A DNA stretch of 64,000 nucleotides. Origin: an uncultured Dorea sp. (GTDB lineage: Bacteria; Bacillota; Clostridia; Lachnospirales; Lachnospiraceae). The translations under genes were made by a program, and so were the position numbers. Of this stretch, positions 44,467 to 53,650 are shown one piece after another (position 1 is the first letter of the stretch; every line of letters starts with the position of its first letter). Below the pieces are notes generated by a model. That model searched no databases, had not been told where the DNA came from, and worked only from the letters and a program-made list of their open reading frames with translations. The stretch is taken from the NCBI GenBank assembly GCA_910579925.1, contig CAJTVY010000006.1, positions 1 to 64,000 on the forward strand, read 5' to 3'.

Positions 44467-44507
44467 AAAAAAAGTGTAACAGTTCAGCCTTCCGGCCTAA
44501 CTGTTAC
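44467..44507 (-). terminator. Intrinsic terminator of the ABC-2 export operon
   Basis: GTAACAGTT pairs with AACTGTTAC, with an inner AGGCC/GGCT pairing, followed by ACTTTTTTT on the minus strand. Confidence 0.9.
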
Positions 44508-44530
44508 TAATAAAATACCCGTCTGTTTCC

Positions 44531-45148
44531 TCACTTCCTGCATCTTCGCCAGACACCCGCCCCCAAAAGCGCCACGGCCGCTGCGAAAAGCCATATTTTC
44601 TCTCCATAACTGTCTCTCGCCATGGAAAACGGATAGAACATCTTCAGAAATTTATCGGCGCTTCCCACAGCAGTAATATAATAGACGATCGGCGCCATAT
44701 ACCCAATCACCAGATGATCACACAGTCCATAAAAGAACAGCCCCAGTCCGCCCATGAACAGCATTTCCGCAAGCGTCCCTAAGAAAAACTTTCCTACCGG
44801 GAACTCACATCCATTATGCGCAAGCATCCCCACGTAAGCTCCCAGCAGCAGAACCAGCAGCAATCCGTTTCCCAGGATCCGCACCAGATAAACTACCGCC
44901 CCATTCACATACTTCGTGTACACCAGATCCCGTATCTCGCGGTCCTGCTCCGGCAGAAACACCGGTGGCAGCAGCACGATCCCGATCAGCGCCACATACA
45001 TCTCCAGCACCTTCGCCGTATCCTGGGCCTTTAAGTTCGCCACCCCCATCAGAAGCGGCGAGACCAGAAGCAGAAGCACGCTTACCAGAACATGTAATGG
45101 AATATTATACTTCAGATTGACTTTTTCGATTTGCCAGTATCTTTCCAC
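44531..45148 (-). CDS. Hydrophobic ABC-2 subunit of unknown family
   Basis: This protein of about 205 residues has six hydrophobic helices and a short cytoplasmic start (MERYWQIEKVNLKYNIPLH). It is the last gene of a three-gene ABC operon and overlaps the larger permease gene by 44 bases, so it is likely the second membrane half of the transporter. The GTG at 45148 has GGGAGG ten bases upstream. An ATG at 45181 is an alternative giving 216 residues. The cargo is unknown. Confidence 0.75.
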   Translation of the reverse strand: MERYWQIEKVNLKYNIPLHVLVSVLLLLVSPLLMGVANLKAQDTAKVLEMYVALIGIVLLPPVFLPEQDREIRDLVYTKYVNGAVVYLVRILGNGLLLVLLLGAYVGMLAHNGCEFPVGKFFLGTLAEMLFMGGLGLFFYGLCDHLVIGYMAPIVYYITAVGSADKFLKMFYPFSMARDSYGEKIWLFAAAVALLGAGVWRRCRK

Positions 45149-46388
45149 GAATCTGAAACCTCCCTTTCCTTTTCTGTTCATATACCAAGATAGTCAGAAC
45201 TACCAGAATCAACGCCCCTGCGGCATAGAAAATCCGATTTGCCAGAAGCTGTGAGAACCCGTCATGGAATCCCTGCCAGTTCCATTCCGTATTATGCCTG
45301 GGCACCAGATTCCATCCATAGTTTCCACCGCCGATACTGCCCTGACTGGCAAATATAGAAACAAACCACCATGCCCCCTGTACCAGCACGGCCACCGCCG
45401 TATCCGTAAGTTCCGTAAGAAACATTCCCACCGCCGTCACAGCCATGATTGTGGGAAGCTGCCAGCCGGCAGTATATTTCACGAATGCCAGCAGATCAGT
45501 CCGAATTCCCGCCGTCTGAGCATAACTCATACATTTGGACAGCGGAATCAGCGAGAGGGCAAGGACAGGAACCGTCAGCATTACCACCATGGACAGATAA
45601 CGGCTGACCATAATCGCAAATGAAGAACTTTCCCGCGTATAGATCAGTTCCTGCATCATGGCCCTCCGATCCCGCAGCCCCCGCGTCACTGCCAGGAATA
45701 CAGGCAGAATTCCCAGGAAAATGACCATGTAATCAGAAAATAATCTGGCATAGCCGCCGGTCAGCCGGTCTTTTTCGGTGAGTACCTCATATTCTTCCAA
45801 CGCCTCCTCATAAGTCATAGGTTCCCTGGCGCTGTTTTCCCGTTCTTCTTTGCCATAGTCAGAGCCTCCCCCCAGAATCTTGTCCGCTTCATCCATCAGT
45901 TCCCCGAACCGCTCGTAAGTCAGATTCCCTAAAGGCTCCGCCTGCAAAGCTTCCATCGGACCCATCGCCATAGATTCAACGGTCTTTCCCTCCTGATCCA
46001 GGATCTCTCTCTGCGATGTATACCACGCTTTTATCACTTTTTCTGCCTCTTCCCTGGTCGCAATCCCGGTGGATTCTTCCAGAATTTCTCCAATCCTTTC
46101 GTCATCCTCTTTATCCAGCGTGACAGTCTTCATAAAACCAATGGGGTAAGTGATATAGCTTTCCCTGTTATATTCCTCCACGAGCCCGCCAAGGGTATTT
46201 TTCATAATTAATTCCGGATCACGACTCATGCGTGAACCATAGTCTTCCTGCCCTGGCTTTGGTTTCCGTTCTATCTCCATATCTCCAAGCTGGGTAGAAA
46301 AGTCGAAGATCAGAATAAGGACAATCACCCAGTAGATCAGACTCTTAACTGTCAGTTTACATTCTTTCACAAATAATTGCCCTAACAT
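45105..46388 (-). CDS. ABC-2 type permease with large extracytoplasmic domain
   Basis: This 427-residue protein has a transmembrane helix at about 17-32 and a soluble, charged extracytoplasmic region at about 35-215. A cluster of five or six helices (220-400) and a basic tail follow. The layout, a first helix, a long outer domain and then a bundle, fits ABC-2 permeases of antibiotic or lipid export systems. The ATG at 46388 has a purine-rich GGGGGAGAGAGG stretch upstream and lies inside the end of the ATPase gene (32-base overlap), which implies coupled translation. Confidence 0.82.
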   Translation of the reverse strand: MLGQLFVKECKLTVKSLIYWVIVLILIFDFSTQLGDMEIERKPKPGQEDYGSRMSRDPELIMKNTLGGLVEEYNRESYITYPIGFMKTVTLDKEDDERIGEILEESTGIATREEAEKVIKAWYTSQREILDQEGKTVESMAMGPMEALQAEPLGNLTYERFGELMDEADKILGGGSDYGKEERENSAREPMTYEEALEEYEVLTEKDRLTGGYARLFSDYMVIFLGILPVFLAVTRGLRDRRAMMQELIYTRESSSFAIMVSRYLSMVVMLTVPVLALSLIPLSKCMSYAQTAGIRTDLLAFVKYTAGWQLPTIMAVTAVGMFLTELTDTAVAVLVQGAWWFVSIFASQGSIGGGNYGWNLVPRHNTEWNWQGFHDGFSQLLANRIFYAAGALILVVLTILVYEQKRKGRFQIRGKILANRKSQSEV

Positions 46389-47265
46389 CCTCTCTCCCCC
46401 TCTCCAGATACATCAGATACATATAGGCATCCTCGACCCCCGCTTCACAGAGTTTTGCCGATGCAAAGGGGGGCTTTTCTGCCAGGAAACGTGCCATTAC
46501 ATTGTTCCCCAGGGTAAGCATACTGGTGACGATATACTCCTTCTTCAGACGTTCCAGTTCCCTCTTGCTGATTTCAGCAGAATATACTTTACCCTCTGCC
46601 ATGGCAATCAGATCCGTCACCGTTCCCTGGTAAATGACCCTTCCTTCATCCAGGACCGCAATATCTTCACAGGTTGCCTCAACATCCCCTACAATGTGAG
46701 TGGACAGGATTACGATTCTCTCTTCTGCAATCTCACATAAAAGGTTGCGGAAACGCACCCTCTCTTCCGGGTCTAATCCTGCCGTGGGTTCATCCACGAT
46801 CAGTACTCTGGGATTATGAAGGATTGCCTGGGCAATCCCCAGCCGCCGTTTCATGCCTCCGGACAGGGCCTTCACTTTCTTCCTCTTATCATCCTTAAGA
46901 TTCACCTTTTCAAGGAGTTTGGGAATCCTCTTTCTACGAGTCTCTTTGTTAAGTCCTGACAGGACCCCCAGATAATCCATTGCCTCGTACACGGTCATGT
47001 TCGGATACATGGAAAAATCCTGGGGAAGATAACCCACGATCTTTCGTACCTCCTGAGCGTTTCTTGTGCTTCTCCCGCATACAGATACTTCTCCCTCTGA
47101 CTTGGGAAGAAGGGTTGCGATTACCTTCATCAGCGTCGTCTTTCCGGCTCCGTTTCTCCCCAGAAGTCCGAACATACCGGTTCCGATTGTCAGATTGATG
47201 TTTGTTAATGCCTGCTTCTTTCCATAATATTGATTCAGATCCCTGATTTTAATTGTCGTGGACAT
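46357..47265 (-). CDS. ABC transporter ATP-binding protein
   Basis: This 302-residue ATPase has Walker A GRNGAGKTT near residue 36, signature LSGGMKRRLGIAQAIL near 134 and Walker B VLIVDEPTAGLD near 156. A C-terminal extension of about 80 residues is typical of drug or bacteriocin exporters of the CcmA group. It is first in the operon with two membrane partners. A two-component system is encoded immediately upstream on the same strand, separated by a terminator, and may regulate it. Confidence 0.94.
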   Translation of the reverse strand: MSTTIKIRDLNQYYGKKQALTNINLTIGTGMFGLLGRNGAGKTTLMKVIATLLPKSEGEVSVCGRSTRNAQEVRKIVGYLPQDFSMYPNMTVYEAMDYLGVLSGLNKETRRKRIPKLLEKVNLKDDKRKKVKALSGGMKRRLGIAQAILHNPRVLIVDEPTAGLDPEERVRFRNLLCEIAEERIVILSTHIVGDVEATCEDIAVLDEGRVIYQGTVTDLIAMAEGKVYSAEISKRELERLKKEYIVTSMLTLGNNVMARFLAEKPPFASAKLCEAGVEDAYMYLMYLERGREDVRAIICERM

Positions 47266-47410
47266 ATCTCTCTTCCTTTCCTGATGATTTCAGATTTTCA
47301 AAATCACCCTTTGTGATCTTAGATATAGGATAAGACACAAATCTCTATATTTTCTCTACAAAAAATTAAGAATCACTAAGGATTCAAAGAATTTTTTCAA
47401 AATGCAGGTA

Positions 47411-47439
47411 TTAAAATAAGGCAGACGCTTTCATCTGCC
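47411..47439 (-). terminator. Terminator between the sensor kinase and the ABC operon
   Basis: GGCAGA and TCTGCC pair around an eight-base loop, followed by TTATTTTAA on the minus strand, right after the histidine kinase stop. Confidence 0.65.
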
Positions 47440-47444
47440 CAAGT

Positions 47445-48713
47445 CTACATATTACAAAAAAAGGAAGCCGTCGCCACCGCGCCGCCCTGCATACTGTTTG
47501 CCACATTCAGCGTCCCGCCATGCTTTTTACACAGTTCCCGGCAGATGTGCAGGCCGATTCCGAAATGCTCGTCCATTTCCACACTTTCATATTCTTTATG
47601 ATAGGGCTGTAATGCATTTTCCAACTGTTCTTTGGAAAATCCCTTTCCATCATCCCGGACCGTCAGCAGAAACTCCGCCTTCTCCACATGATAATCCGCC
47701 ATAACCTCTATCTCTTTTCTGGCATAACGGATAGCGTTAGAAAGAAGATTTTCCAGAACTTCCATGATAATGTTATCGTCTGCCTTTACCCTACTGCACT
47801 CTCCATCCCCTTCCTTCCTGCTGGTCAGCCTGTCCTTTTCCATTCCAGAACCATCTGCCATGCGGCATCCTTTATAATGAATCTTCACATCCCCGATCTG
47901 ATCCAGCGCAAAGACCACTTCCCCAATCTTTTTTCCGATGCTTTGAAGTTCCCTCCATTCCGGCGCAAACGGAACCTCATCGATGCTTCGGATCCCCTTC
48001 ATAGTACGGCTATAATCCTCAAGCCTTTTCAGATGCTCCGACATCAGCGCCAGAGTATCCTGCATCTTCTCCTGGCTGATCTTACCCTCGGGAAGATAAC
48101 GCGCCAGAAAATCCGTATACCCCTTAAGTACCGTAAGTGGCGTCCTGAGGTCGTGGGCAAACGCCGCGTTCAGCTCCTTCTGACGCTCCACCATCTGCCA
48201 CATCTCCTCCTTTCCCCGCACAAGTTCCATCCGCATATCCTCTACAGAATCACAGAGTTTCCCCAACTCATCCTTACTATCATACTGTACATGAAAGTCA
48301 AGATCATTTCCCCGAATCAGGTCCACACTGTTCTCCAGAATCGAAAGCGGCATTGCCAGCCTCTTGCGGTAAAAAAGAAAGATAGTTATAACCATCCCTG
48401 AAAATGCATAGAGAAACGGACACCACACCCGTATGAAATCAAGACATAGAATCCGAAATCGGTCTGTGCCTGCTGCAAATGAATAATCATATCCCCACAC
48501 CGGGCCTTTCTGGTAAATAATCTTCGTAAGATCTTCCTGCTCATACTTCGCCCACTCTGCCGCCTCCCACTGCCAGCAGACGACCATCGTCAGATAAGAC
48601 AGTCCCGACACCACTGCTGCCAGTACCAGAATATATGCGACCATTGCCTTCCGAAATGAAAGGTTTCTGATATAATCTGACACCGCATCCCTTTTTTCTT
48701 CTAGCCAATCCAT
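47445..48713 (-). CDS. Sensor histidine kinase
   Basis: This 422-residue kinase has two transmembrane helices (about 22-45 and 95-115) enclosing a short external loop of about 50 residues. A HAMP domain, an H-box FAHDLRTPLTVLKG (phosphorylated His near 188) and an ATPase domain with NAIRYA (N-box), DDGKGFS (G1) and FGIGLHI (G2) follow. The short loop suggests membrane or cell-wall stress sensing. The ATG at 48713 overlaps the response regulator by 13 bases, so the pair is co-translated. Confidence 0.93.
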   Translation of the reverse strand: MDWLEEKRDAVSDYIRNLSFRKAMVAYILVLAAVVSGLSYLTMVVCWQWEAAEWAKYEQEDLTKIIYQKGPVWGYDYSFAAGTDRFRILCLDFIRVWCPFLYAFSGMVITIFLFYRKRLAMPLSILENSVDLIRGNDLDFHVQYDSKDELGKLCDSVEDMRMELVRGKEEMWQMVERQKELNAAFAHDLRTPLTVLKGYTDFLARYLPEGKISQEKMQDTLALMSEHLKRLEDYSRTMKGIRSIDEVPFAPEWRELQSIGKKIGEVVFALDQIGDVKIHYKGCRMADGSGMEKDRLTSRKEGDGECSRVKADDNIIMEVLENLLSNAIRYARKEIEVMADYHVEKAEFLLTVRDDGKGFSKEQLENALQPYHKEYESVEMDEHFGIGLHICRELCKKHGGTLNVANSMQGGAVATASFFCNM

Positions 48714-49381
48714 CGGTATCCCACTCCCCACACCGTCTCGATAAACACATGATCCGTATATTTCCCAATCTTACTCCGTATCCTCCGCACATGCTCCGTG
48801 ACGATACTGCTGTCAGCGTTTCCGTCAAACCCCCGGACCTTTTCATACAATTGCTCTTTGCTGAATACCTGCCCTGCGCTGAAAGACAGCAATTCTACGA
48901 TCCCGTACTCCGTCTTCGTGAAACCAATCGGCTCTTCGTCATAATAGACGCTCCGGTCTCCATAATGAATCGCCAGCCTGTCGAAAATCTTAACCGCCCG
49001 GTCTGTCTTCCTTCGTTCCTCTCTTCGAAGGTGGGCCTCCACCCTGGCCCCCAGTTCCTCAATACTAAAGGGCTTCAGAATATAGTCGTCCCCGCCCAGC
49101 ATCAATCCCTTGATACGGTCTGCCTCTTCGATCTTTGCCGTCAGGAACAGAATCGGACAGGATACATGGGCCCGGATCCGTTCGCATACTTCGAACCCGT
49201 CAAGCATTGGCATGTTCACGTCCAGCAGTATGATGTCCGGCTCCCGGTTAAGCTGGCCCAGCACTTCCAGTCCGTTCTTTGCTTCAATCACCTGGTAATC
49301 CTGAATTTCAAAAAAATCCTTTAGCAGCCGGACGATTCCAGGCTCGTCGTCTGCTATTAATATCCGTTTCATATCACTCAT
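48701..49381 (-). CDS. OmpR-family response regulator
   Basis: This regulator of about 226 residues has a receiver domain with acidic DDE near residue 11, phospho-Asp54 (LLDVNMPM) and a KPFS switch lysine. A winged helix follows, with the DNA-binding EHVRRIRSKIG segment and terminal VWGVGYRW. It pairs with the overlapping sensor kinase. Three closely spaced starts exist (49393 GTG, 49381 ATG, 49372 ATG), none with a strong ribosome site; the middle one is chosen. The likely target is the ABC operon downstream. Confidence 0.93.
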   Translation of the reverse strand: MSDMKRILIADDEPGIVRLLKDFFEIQDYQVIEAKNGLEVLGQLNREPDIILLDVNMPMLDGFEVCERIRAHVSCPILFLTAKIEEADRIKGLMLGGDDYILKPFSIEELGARVEAHLRREERRKTDRAVKIFDRLAIHYGDRSVYYDEEPIGFTKTEYGIVELLSFSAGQVFSKEQLYEKVRGFDGNADSSIVTEHVRRIRSKIGKYTDHVFIETVWGVGYRWIG

Positions 49382-49464
49382 TTTATCGTCCACTTTATAT
49401 CATTATATGTTTTATTGCAATTATACAACAATCTGTCCAAAATAGCTATTTCAAATAATATTAC

Positions 49465-49493
49465 TTGACAATCCCCACCCTTTTGTATAAAAT
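49465..49493 (+). promoter_or_regulatory. Promoter upstream of the MarR remnant and TauE/SafE gene
   Basis: TTGACA (49465-49470), 17 bases, TAAAAT (49488-49493). Confidence 0.65.
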
Positions 49494-49498
49494 GGTTC

Positions 49499-49657
49499 AA
49501 AATTCTTCTGTTTCTTGCTAATAATCCCCAGTTTACCACCGCCACAGAGATCATCGAGAAACGCGGTTTTACAAAATCCCATGTCTCCATGGCCGTAAAT
49601 ACTCTGGCAGAAAAAGGATACCTTCTGAAAAGTAAATCCAGTCCAGAACGTCAAACA
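49499..49657 (+). pseudogene. MarR-type winged-helix remnant
   Basis: The frame before the TauE/SafE start reads LLFLANNPQFTTATEIIEKR, then GFTKSHVSMAVNTLAEKGYL and KSKSSPERQT. This is the DNA-binding helix-turn-helix and the start of the wing of a MarR-family repressor. The N-terminal dimer helix and the rest of the wing and C-terminus are missing, there is no start codon with a ribosome site, and a stop lies at 49466. It is probably the remains of a regulator that once preceded the permease gene. It stays in frame with the permease. Confidence 0.75.
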
Positions 49658-49681
49658 ATATTATATGGAGGAAACTTAAAT

Positions 49682-50443
49682 ATGTTTACAAAATTTATCA
49701 TCTGCTTTCTGGCCGGAACCGGCGCAGGACTTGGAACCGGATTCGCCGGAATGAGCGCAGCAGCGGTCATCAGCCCCATGCTGATCACATTTCTTCACAT
49801 GCCGGCCTACGAAGCCGTAGGCATCGCCCTTGCAAGCGATGTCCTTGCCAGCGCCGTCAGCGCCTACACGTATGGAAAAAATAAGAATCTTGATATCCGC
49901 AACGGTATCGTCATGATGATCTCCGTACTGTGTATGACCCTGTTCGGAAGCTTTATTGCAAGCCTTGTGCCTAACCAGACCATGGGAAACTTCTCGGTAT
50001 TCATGACCCTGCTTCTTGGAATCAAGTTTATCGTAAAACCTGTCATGACCACCAAAGAGTCCATGACAAGTGCAGATCCTTACAGACGATTCATCCAGTC
50101 CATTGTCTGCGGCCTCATGATCGGCTTCATCTGCGGATTTATCGGCGCAGGCGGCGGCATGATGATGCTGCTCATCCTCACAGGCGTCCTTGGCTACGAA
50201 CTGAAGACCGCAGTCGGAACCAGCGTATTCATCATGGCTTTCACCGCATTTACCGGTGCGGTCAGCCATTTTGCCATCGGCGGGACGCCCGATATGTTCT
50301 GCCTGGTTTTCTGTGTGTTATCCACGCTTTTGTGGGCCAGGATTGCCGCACTGTTCGCCAACAAAGCCAGCGCCATTACGCTGAACCGCGTTACCGGCAT
50401 AGTGCTTGTGGTACTTGGCGCCGCAATCGTGCTTCTTGGATAA
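49682..50443 (+). CDS. TauE/SafE family permease
   Basis: This 253-residue membrane protein has seven to eight helices and the repeated glycine-rich motifs of the family: GAGLGTGFAGMSAAAV near residue 14 and GFICGFIGAGGGMMMLLIL near 145. The family moves sulfite, sulfonates or other small organic anions, usually outward; the substrate here is unknown. GGAGG lies 11 bases before the ATG. An in-frame ATG 93 bases earlier belongs to the MarR remnant. Confidence 0.88.
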   Translation: MFTKFIICFLAGTGAGLGTGFAGMSAAAVISPMLITFLHMPAYEAVGIALASDVLASAVSAYTYGKNKNLDIRNGIVMMISVLCMTLFGSFIASLVPNQTMGNFSVFMTLLLGIKFIVKPVMTTKESMTSADPYRRFIQSIVCGLMIGFICGFIGAGGGMMMLLILTGVLGYELKTAVGTSVFIMAFTAFTGAVSHFAIGGTPDMFCLVFCVLSTLLWARIAALFANKASAITLNRVTGIVLVVLGAAIVLLG

Positions 50444-50488
50444 CCTGTAACCATTTTATCTATCGCTACTTTTATTAAGGACTAAGAA

Positions 50489-51154
50489 ATGCAAGACGAA
50501 TATCACTACTACATGTTCAACAAGCCCTTCGGCTGTGTAACCGCCCGCAGAGACGACCGATTTCCTACCGTCATGGAATATCTGAAAGAACTGCACAATG
50601 ACAGGCTCTCCCCCGTAGGACGGCTGGACCGCGAGACGGAAGGACTTCTCCTTATTACGGATGACGGGAAATGGAACCAGCGAATGACCCACCCGGATTA
50701 CCAGAAGGAAAAGACTTATGAATTCACCGCTTTGGGTGAATTAGATTCCCTAAAACTTCAGAAACTTCAGACCGGGATTTGGCTAAACGGCTCCTCCATA
50801 CAGACTCTGCCCTGCCGGATCACAGTCACAGGCACATCTGTGTTATCCGAAATTCTTCCCGCGCTTCACCCGGAAGTGCAGACAGCCATCGGAAGAAACC
50901 GTCAAAGTCACCCTGTCGTCATGGGTACAATTACGATTACCGAAGGCCGGAAACGGCAGATCCGCCGAATGATGAAGGCGGTCCGATGCTGCGTGGTCGC
51001 CTTAAAGCGCATTTCCATAGACAATCTCGTGTTAGACACAAGCTTAAAGCCCGGGCAGTGGAAACCGATTCTACCGCCTGGTCGCACCTGTATTGCGCGA
51101 CGCTCTGAAGCCACACCCAAGATAGATCAGAAACAGGAGAAGTCCTGCCGCTGA
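50489..51154 (+). CDS. Pseudouridine synthase, RsuA/RluB/E/F family
   Basis: This 221-residue enzyme converts uridine to pseudouridine in rRNA. GRLDRETEGLLLITDDG holds the catalytic Asp near residue 51, FNKPFGCVTARRD is the opening motif, and TEGRKRQIRRM lies near 152. The N-terminal S4 domain of RsuA is absent, as in the short RluE-like members. The start has an AAGGA site. The last 84 bases overlap the convergent YfhO gene, so the final 27 or so residues are read on both strands and may be an extension specific to this genome. Confidence 0.9.
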   Translation: MQDEYHYYMFNKPFGCVTARRDDRFPTVMEYLKELHNDRLSPVGRLDRETEGLLLITDDGKWNQRMTHPDYQKEKTYEFTALGELDSLKLQKLQTGIWLNGSSIQTLPCRITVTGTSVLSEILPALHPEVQTAIGRNRQSHPVVMGTITITEGRKRQIRRMMKAVRCCVVALKRISIDNLVLDTSLKPGQWKPILPPGRTCIARRSEATPKIDQKQEKSCR

Positions 51155-53650
51155 CAGGCTCTTTCCCACTTTCACGCCGGGCGCATGGTATACGATCTCA
51201 ACCTCATGCTTCCCGGCTTCCATCCTGAATCCAAGGAACGCCGTATTGACTACTTCTGCGTACACTGGTTTTCCATCCGCCAGAATCTCGAAATTCTCAT
51301 CATATGGGATTGTGGTGATAACATATCCCGGATTTTTTACGTCTATGGTTCCGCAAATGTGATTTCCCTTTGTTCGTTCCTTATCCGGCTGAAATTCAGA
51401 CTGATACAACCGGGATCCTTCCTCTTCGATGTTTTCGCAGACAGGCAGCCGCCCAAGAAAAGCCTTTACATTATCAATCTCATATTTCCCCTTCCCAAGA
51501 ATCATTTCCACAGTCTCCTGCCCCTCCTCTAATGGAACGGCATAGGTAAATTCCCTGTTCCCATTATAGTAAAAATGGCTTTCTGCCGTCAGCTTATTCC
51601 GTATCCCTTCCACCCAGACTGCAACGTCTTTTGACGGCATTAAGTTCTCAATCTGAAAGCGCAGAAACAGCACCCGCTCTCCCGCCTCCTTCTCCTCTGA
51701 AACAGGCAGTCTGACACAGATCTCCTGATCCACCTCTGAATCTACGGCTTCCGGTAAGCCAAACTCTATCGCGCGGACCAGTTCTGTCAATCCTTCTGAT
51801 TCCAATACTTCCTGTGTTTTCTGCGTTTCTTCCTCTTTCACTACCGCTGTCCCAAGCAGCGCTAACTGGTTATAAGGAAATTCCAGTTTCCGATACTCTT
51901 CCTCTCCAATAACCCGGTCGGTTCCATAAATCACGGGGGAAGCCTGATCATTTCGATACGCCTTCCAGCTTCCCAGTGACTTAACTTCCTCAAATCCTGT
52001 CAGTTCGTTTTTCGTCACCACAAATTTCACACCCATAAACCGCTGAAATACCGGATGATATACCGCAGACTGCATCAGATAATTTCGGAACGGCTCTTCT
52101 AACTGGAAAGTATCGTCCCGAAACCTGAGGTATCCCTCATGATAAGACGAAGAATAAATGGAGGAAACATACTGTCCCATATCCCAGATCCGGTTCAGAT
52201 TCGCAGCATTTTCCTTCTCGTTTCCAAGCTGCTCCATGCGGTAGAATCCATCTTCCTGCTCCGTGATTTCTCCAATCATCTTCCCAATATCCGTATCCGT
52301 CATTTCCTCATAGAATTCCCTTCCTACCGCCTGGTTTTCCTGTGTATGATATGTAAAATCAGACACAGCCAGCAAGAAGACCGCCGGTATCAGCAAAATC
52401 ACAGAATTCTTCTTCCAACAGACAACCACCAGGCAGCAGATCAGCATTACAACTCCATCCAGCAGCAGAAACTTATACTTTCTGATATCCCCCTGAAACA
52501 GGCTCAGACAGATCAGCCAAAGCGTCAGCCCATAGGGCAGGACCGCCAAAACCGTTCTCCTGCCAGACAGCTCCATAAGATGACAGGCAAGAACATAACA
52601 TAAAAGGGGAAGGAACGGAATCATTACCTTATCCCGCACATACAGCCCTCCGTTTAACAGATAGGCGAATACCGGAACCGTCAGAACCACCAGACAGCTC
52701 AAACCCAGTACCCGCTCATGGGTTTTCCGCCCACATAGCAGAAAGATCAGAGCCGTCACTGCAAGGCTGGTCATACCAATCCCGTAAGGGGAATAACAGA
52801 ACCTGGTCATAGATACCCTGGGGAGAAGCAGTTCCCCCACCTGTGACTTTACGCCTTCCCCGCCCCGTCCGGTCAGTGTCAGCGCCGTCGGAACCAGTAA
52901 AAGGCCGCTCATCATTACCGCCAGCACAAAAGGAACGCCAAACCCTATCCCTTCTGCCAGAAAATCTTTTACGGAGATCTTTATTTCTTCTTCCTCACGG
53001 ACCATAAGATATCGGTGGATTCCATACAATAAAAGCGACAGCATTCCGCCAATGCTGAAATAAAAACTGGTCATAATCATAAGAAAGATACTGACCGTCA
53101 GCATTGTTCCCCGCCGTTCCTCAAAATACCGGTCCACTCCCAAAAGCCCAAGAAGAAGAAAGGGCATATAATTCACAAACATAATCTGATGATAAGAATG
53201 AAAGATCAAAGGACCAGACAGCAGAAACAGAATGGACACACCCACGCAGATTTTCTCAGAAAATCCTCTTTTCCCAAGCCAGTAATACATGAGAAGAACC
53301 GAAGCCAGAAGACTGAACAACTGAACCGCCATCATATAATCCGACATTTTTACGAAGGGCAGCAGATAAGACGGCAGAAGCACCGGATTATAAAGCCCAT
53401 AATAAGCGAAATGATAGATATTCTGCCCGCCCCCGATGTTTGCCCCAAACTCCGGGAAAAAATCTCCCGTATCATAAAACTGCTGCCGGAAATAATCCGG
53501 CAGTACACTGTGCTGGCTGATCCAGTCTACTTTCGCACCGAACACGCCGTAGCGCAGACAGAACAGACAGCAGAATCCCAGGGTAAATCCTGTCAGTAAC
53601 ACAGATACCAGAATCCTCTTATTGTCCCCTCTATATGGAAGCCGCCTCAT
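51071..53650 (-). CDS. YfhO family membrane protein
   Basis: This 859-residue protein has about 12 helices (10-440) followed by a long extracytoplasmic beta-rich part (450-820) and a final helix (about 830-848). The start LLTGFTLGFCCLFCLRYGVF and the first loop with GDFFPEFGANIGGGQN are family hallmarks. In Bacillus and Listeria, YfhO acts with CsbB-type glycosyltransferases: CsbB makes the undecaprenyl-phosphate sugar and YfhO transfers it to lipoteichoic acid outside. The gene overlaps its CsbB-like partner by 20 bases. GGAGG precedes the ATG. Confidence 0.93.
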   Translation of the reverse strand: MRRLPYRGDNKRILVSVLLTGFTLGFCCLFCLRYGVFGAKVDWISQHSVLPDYFRQQFYDTGDFFPEFGANIGGGQNIYHFAYYGLYNPVLLPSYLLPFVKMSDYMMAVQLFSLLASVLLMYYWLGKRGFSEKICVGVSILFLLSGPLIFHSYHQIMFVNYMPFLLLGLLGVDRYFEERRGTMLTVSIFLMIMTSFYFSIGGMLSLLLYGIHRYLMVREEEEIKISVKDFLAEGIGFGVPFVLAVMMSGLLLVPTALTLTGRGGEGVKSQVGELLLPRVSMTRFCYSPYGIGMTSLAVTALIFLLCGRKTHERVLGLSCLVVLTVPVFAYLLNGGLYVRDKVMIPFLPLLCYVLACHLMELSGRRTVLAVLPYGLTLWLICLSLFQGDIRKYKFLLLDGVVMLICCLVVVCWKKNSVILLIPAVFLLAVSDFTYHTQENQAVGREFYEEMTDTDIGKMIGEITEQEDGFYRMEQLGNEKENAANLNRIWDMGQYVSSIYSSSYHEGYLRFRDDTFQLEEPFRNYLMQSAVYHPVFQRFMGVKFVVTKNELTGFEEVKSLGSWKAYRNDQASPVIYGTDRVIGEEEYRKLEFPYNQLALLGTAVVKEEETQKTQEVLESEGLTELVRAIEFGLPEAVDSEVDQEICVRLPVSEEKEAGERVLFLRFQIENLMPSKDVAVWVEGIRNKLTAESHFYYNGNREFTYAVPLEEGQETVEMILGKGKYEIDNVKAFLGRLPVCENIEEEGSRLYQSEFQPDKERTKGNHICGTIDVKNPGYVITTIPYDENFEILADGKPVYAEVVNTAFLGFRMEAGKHEVEIVYHAPGVKVGKSLSAAGLLLFLIYLGCGFRASRNTGATRR

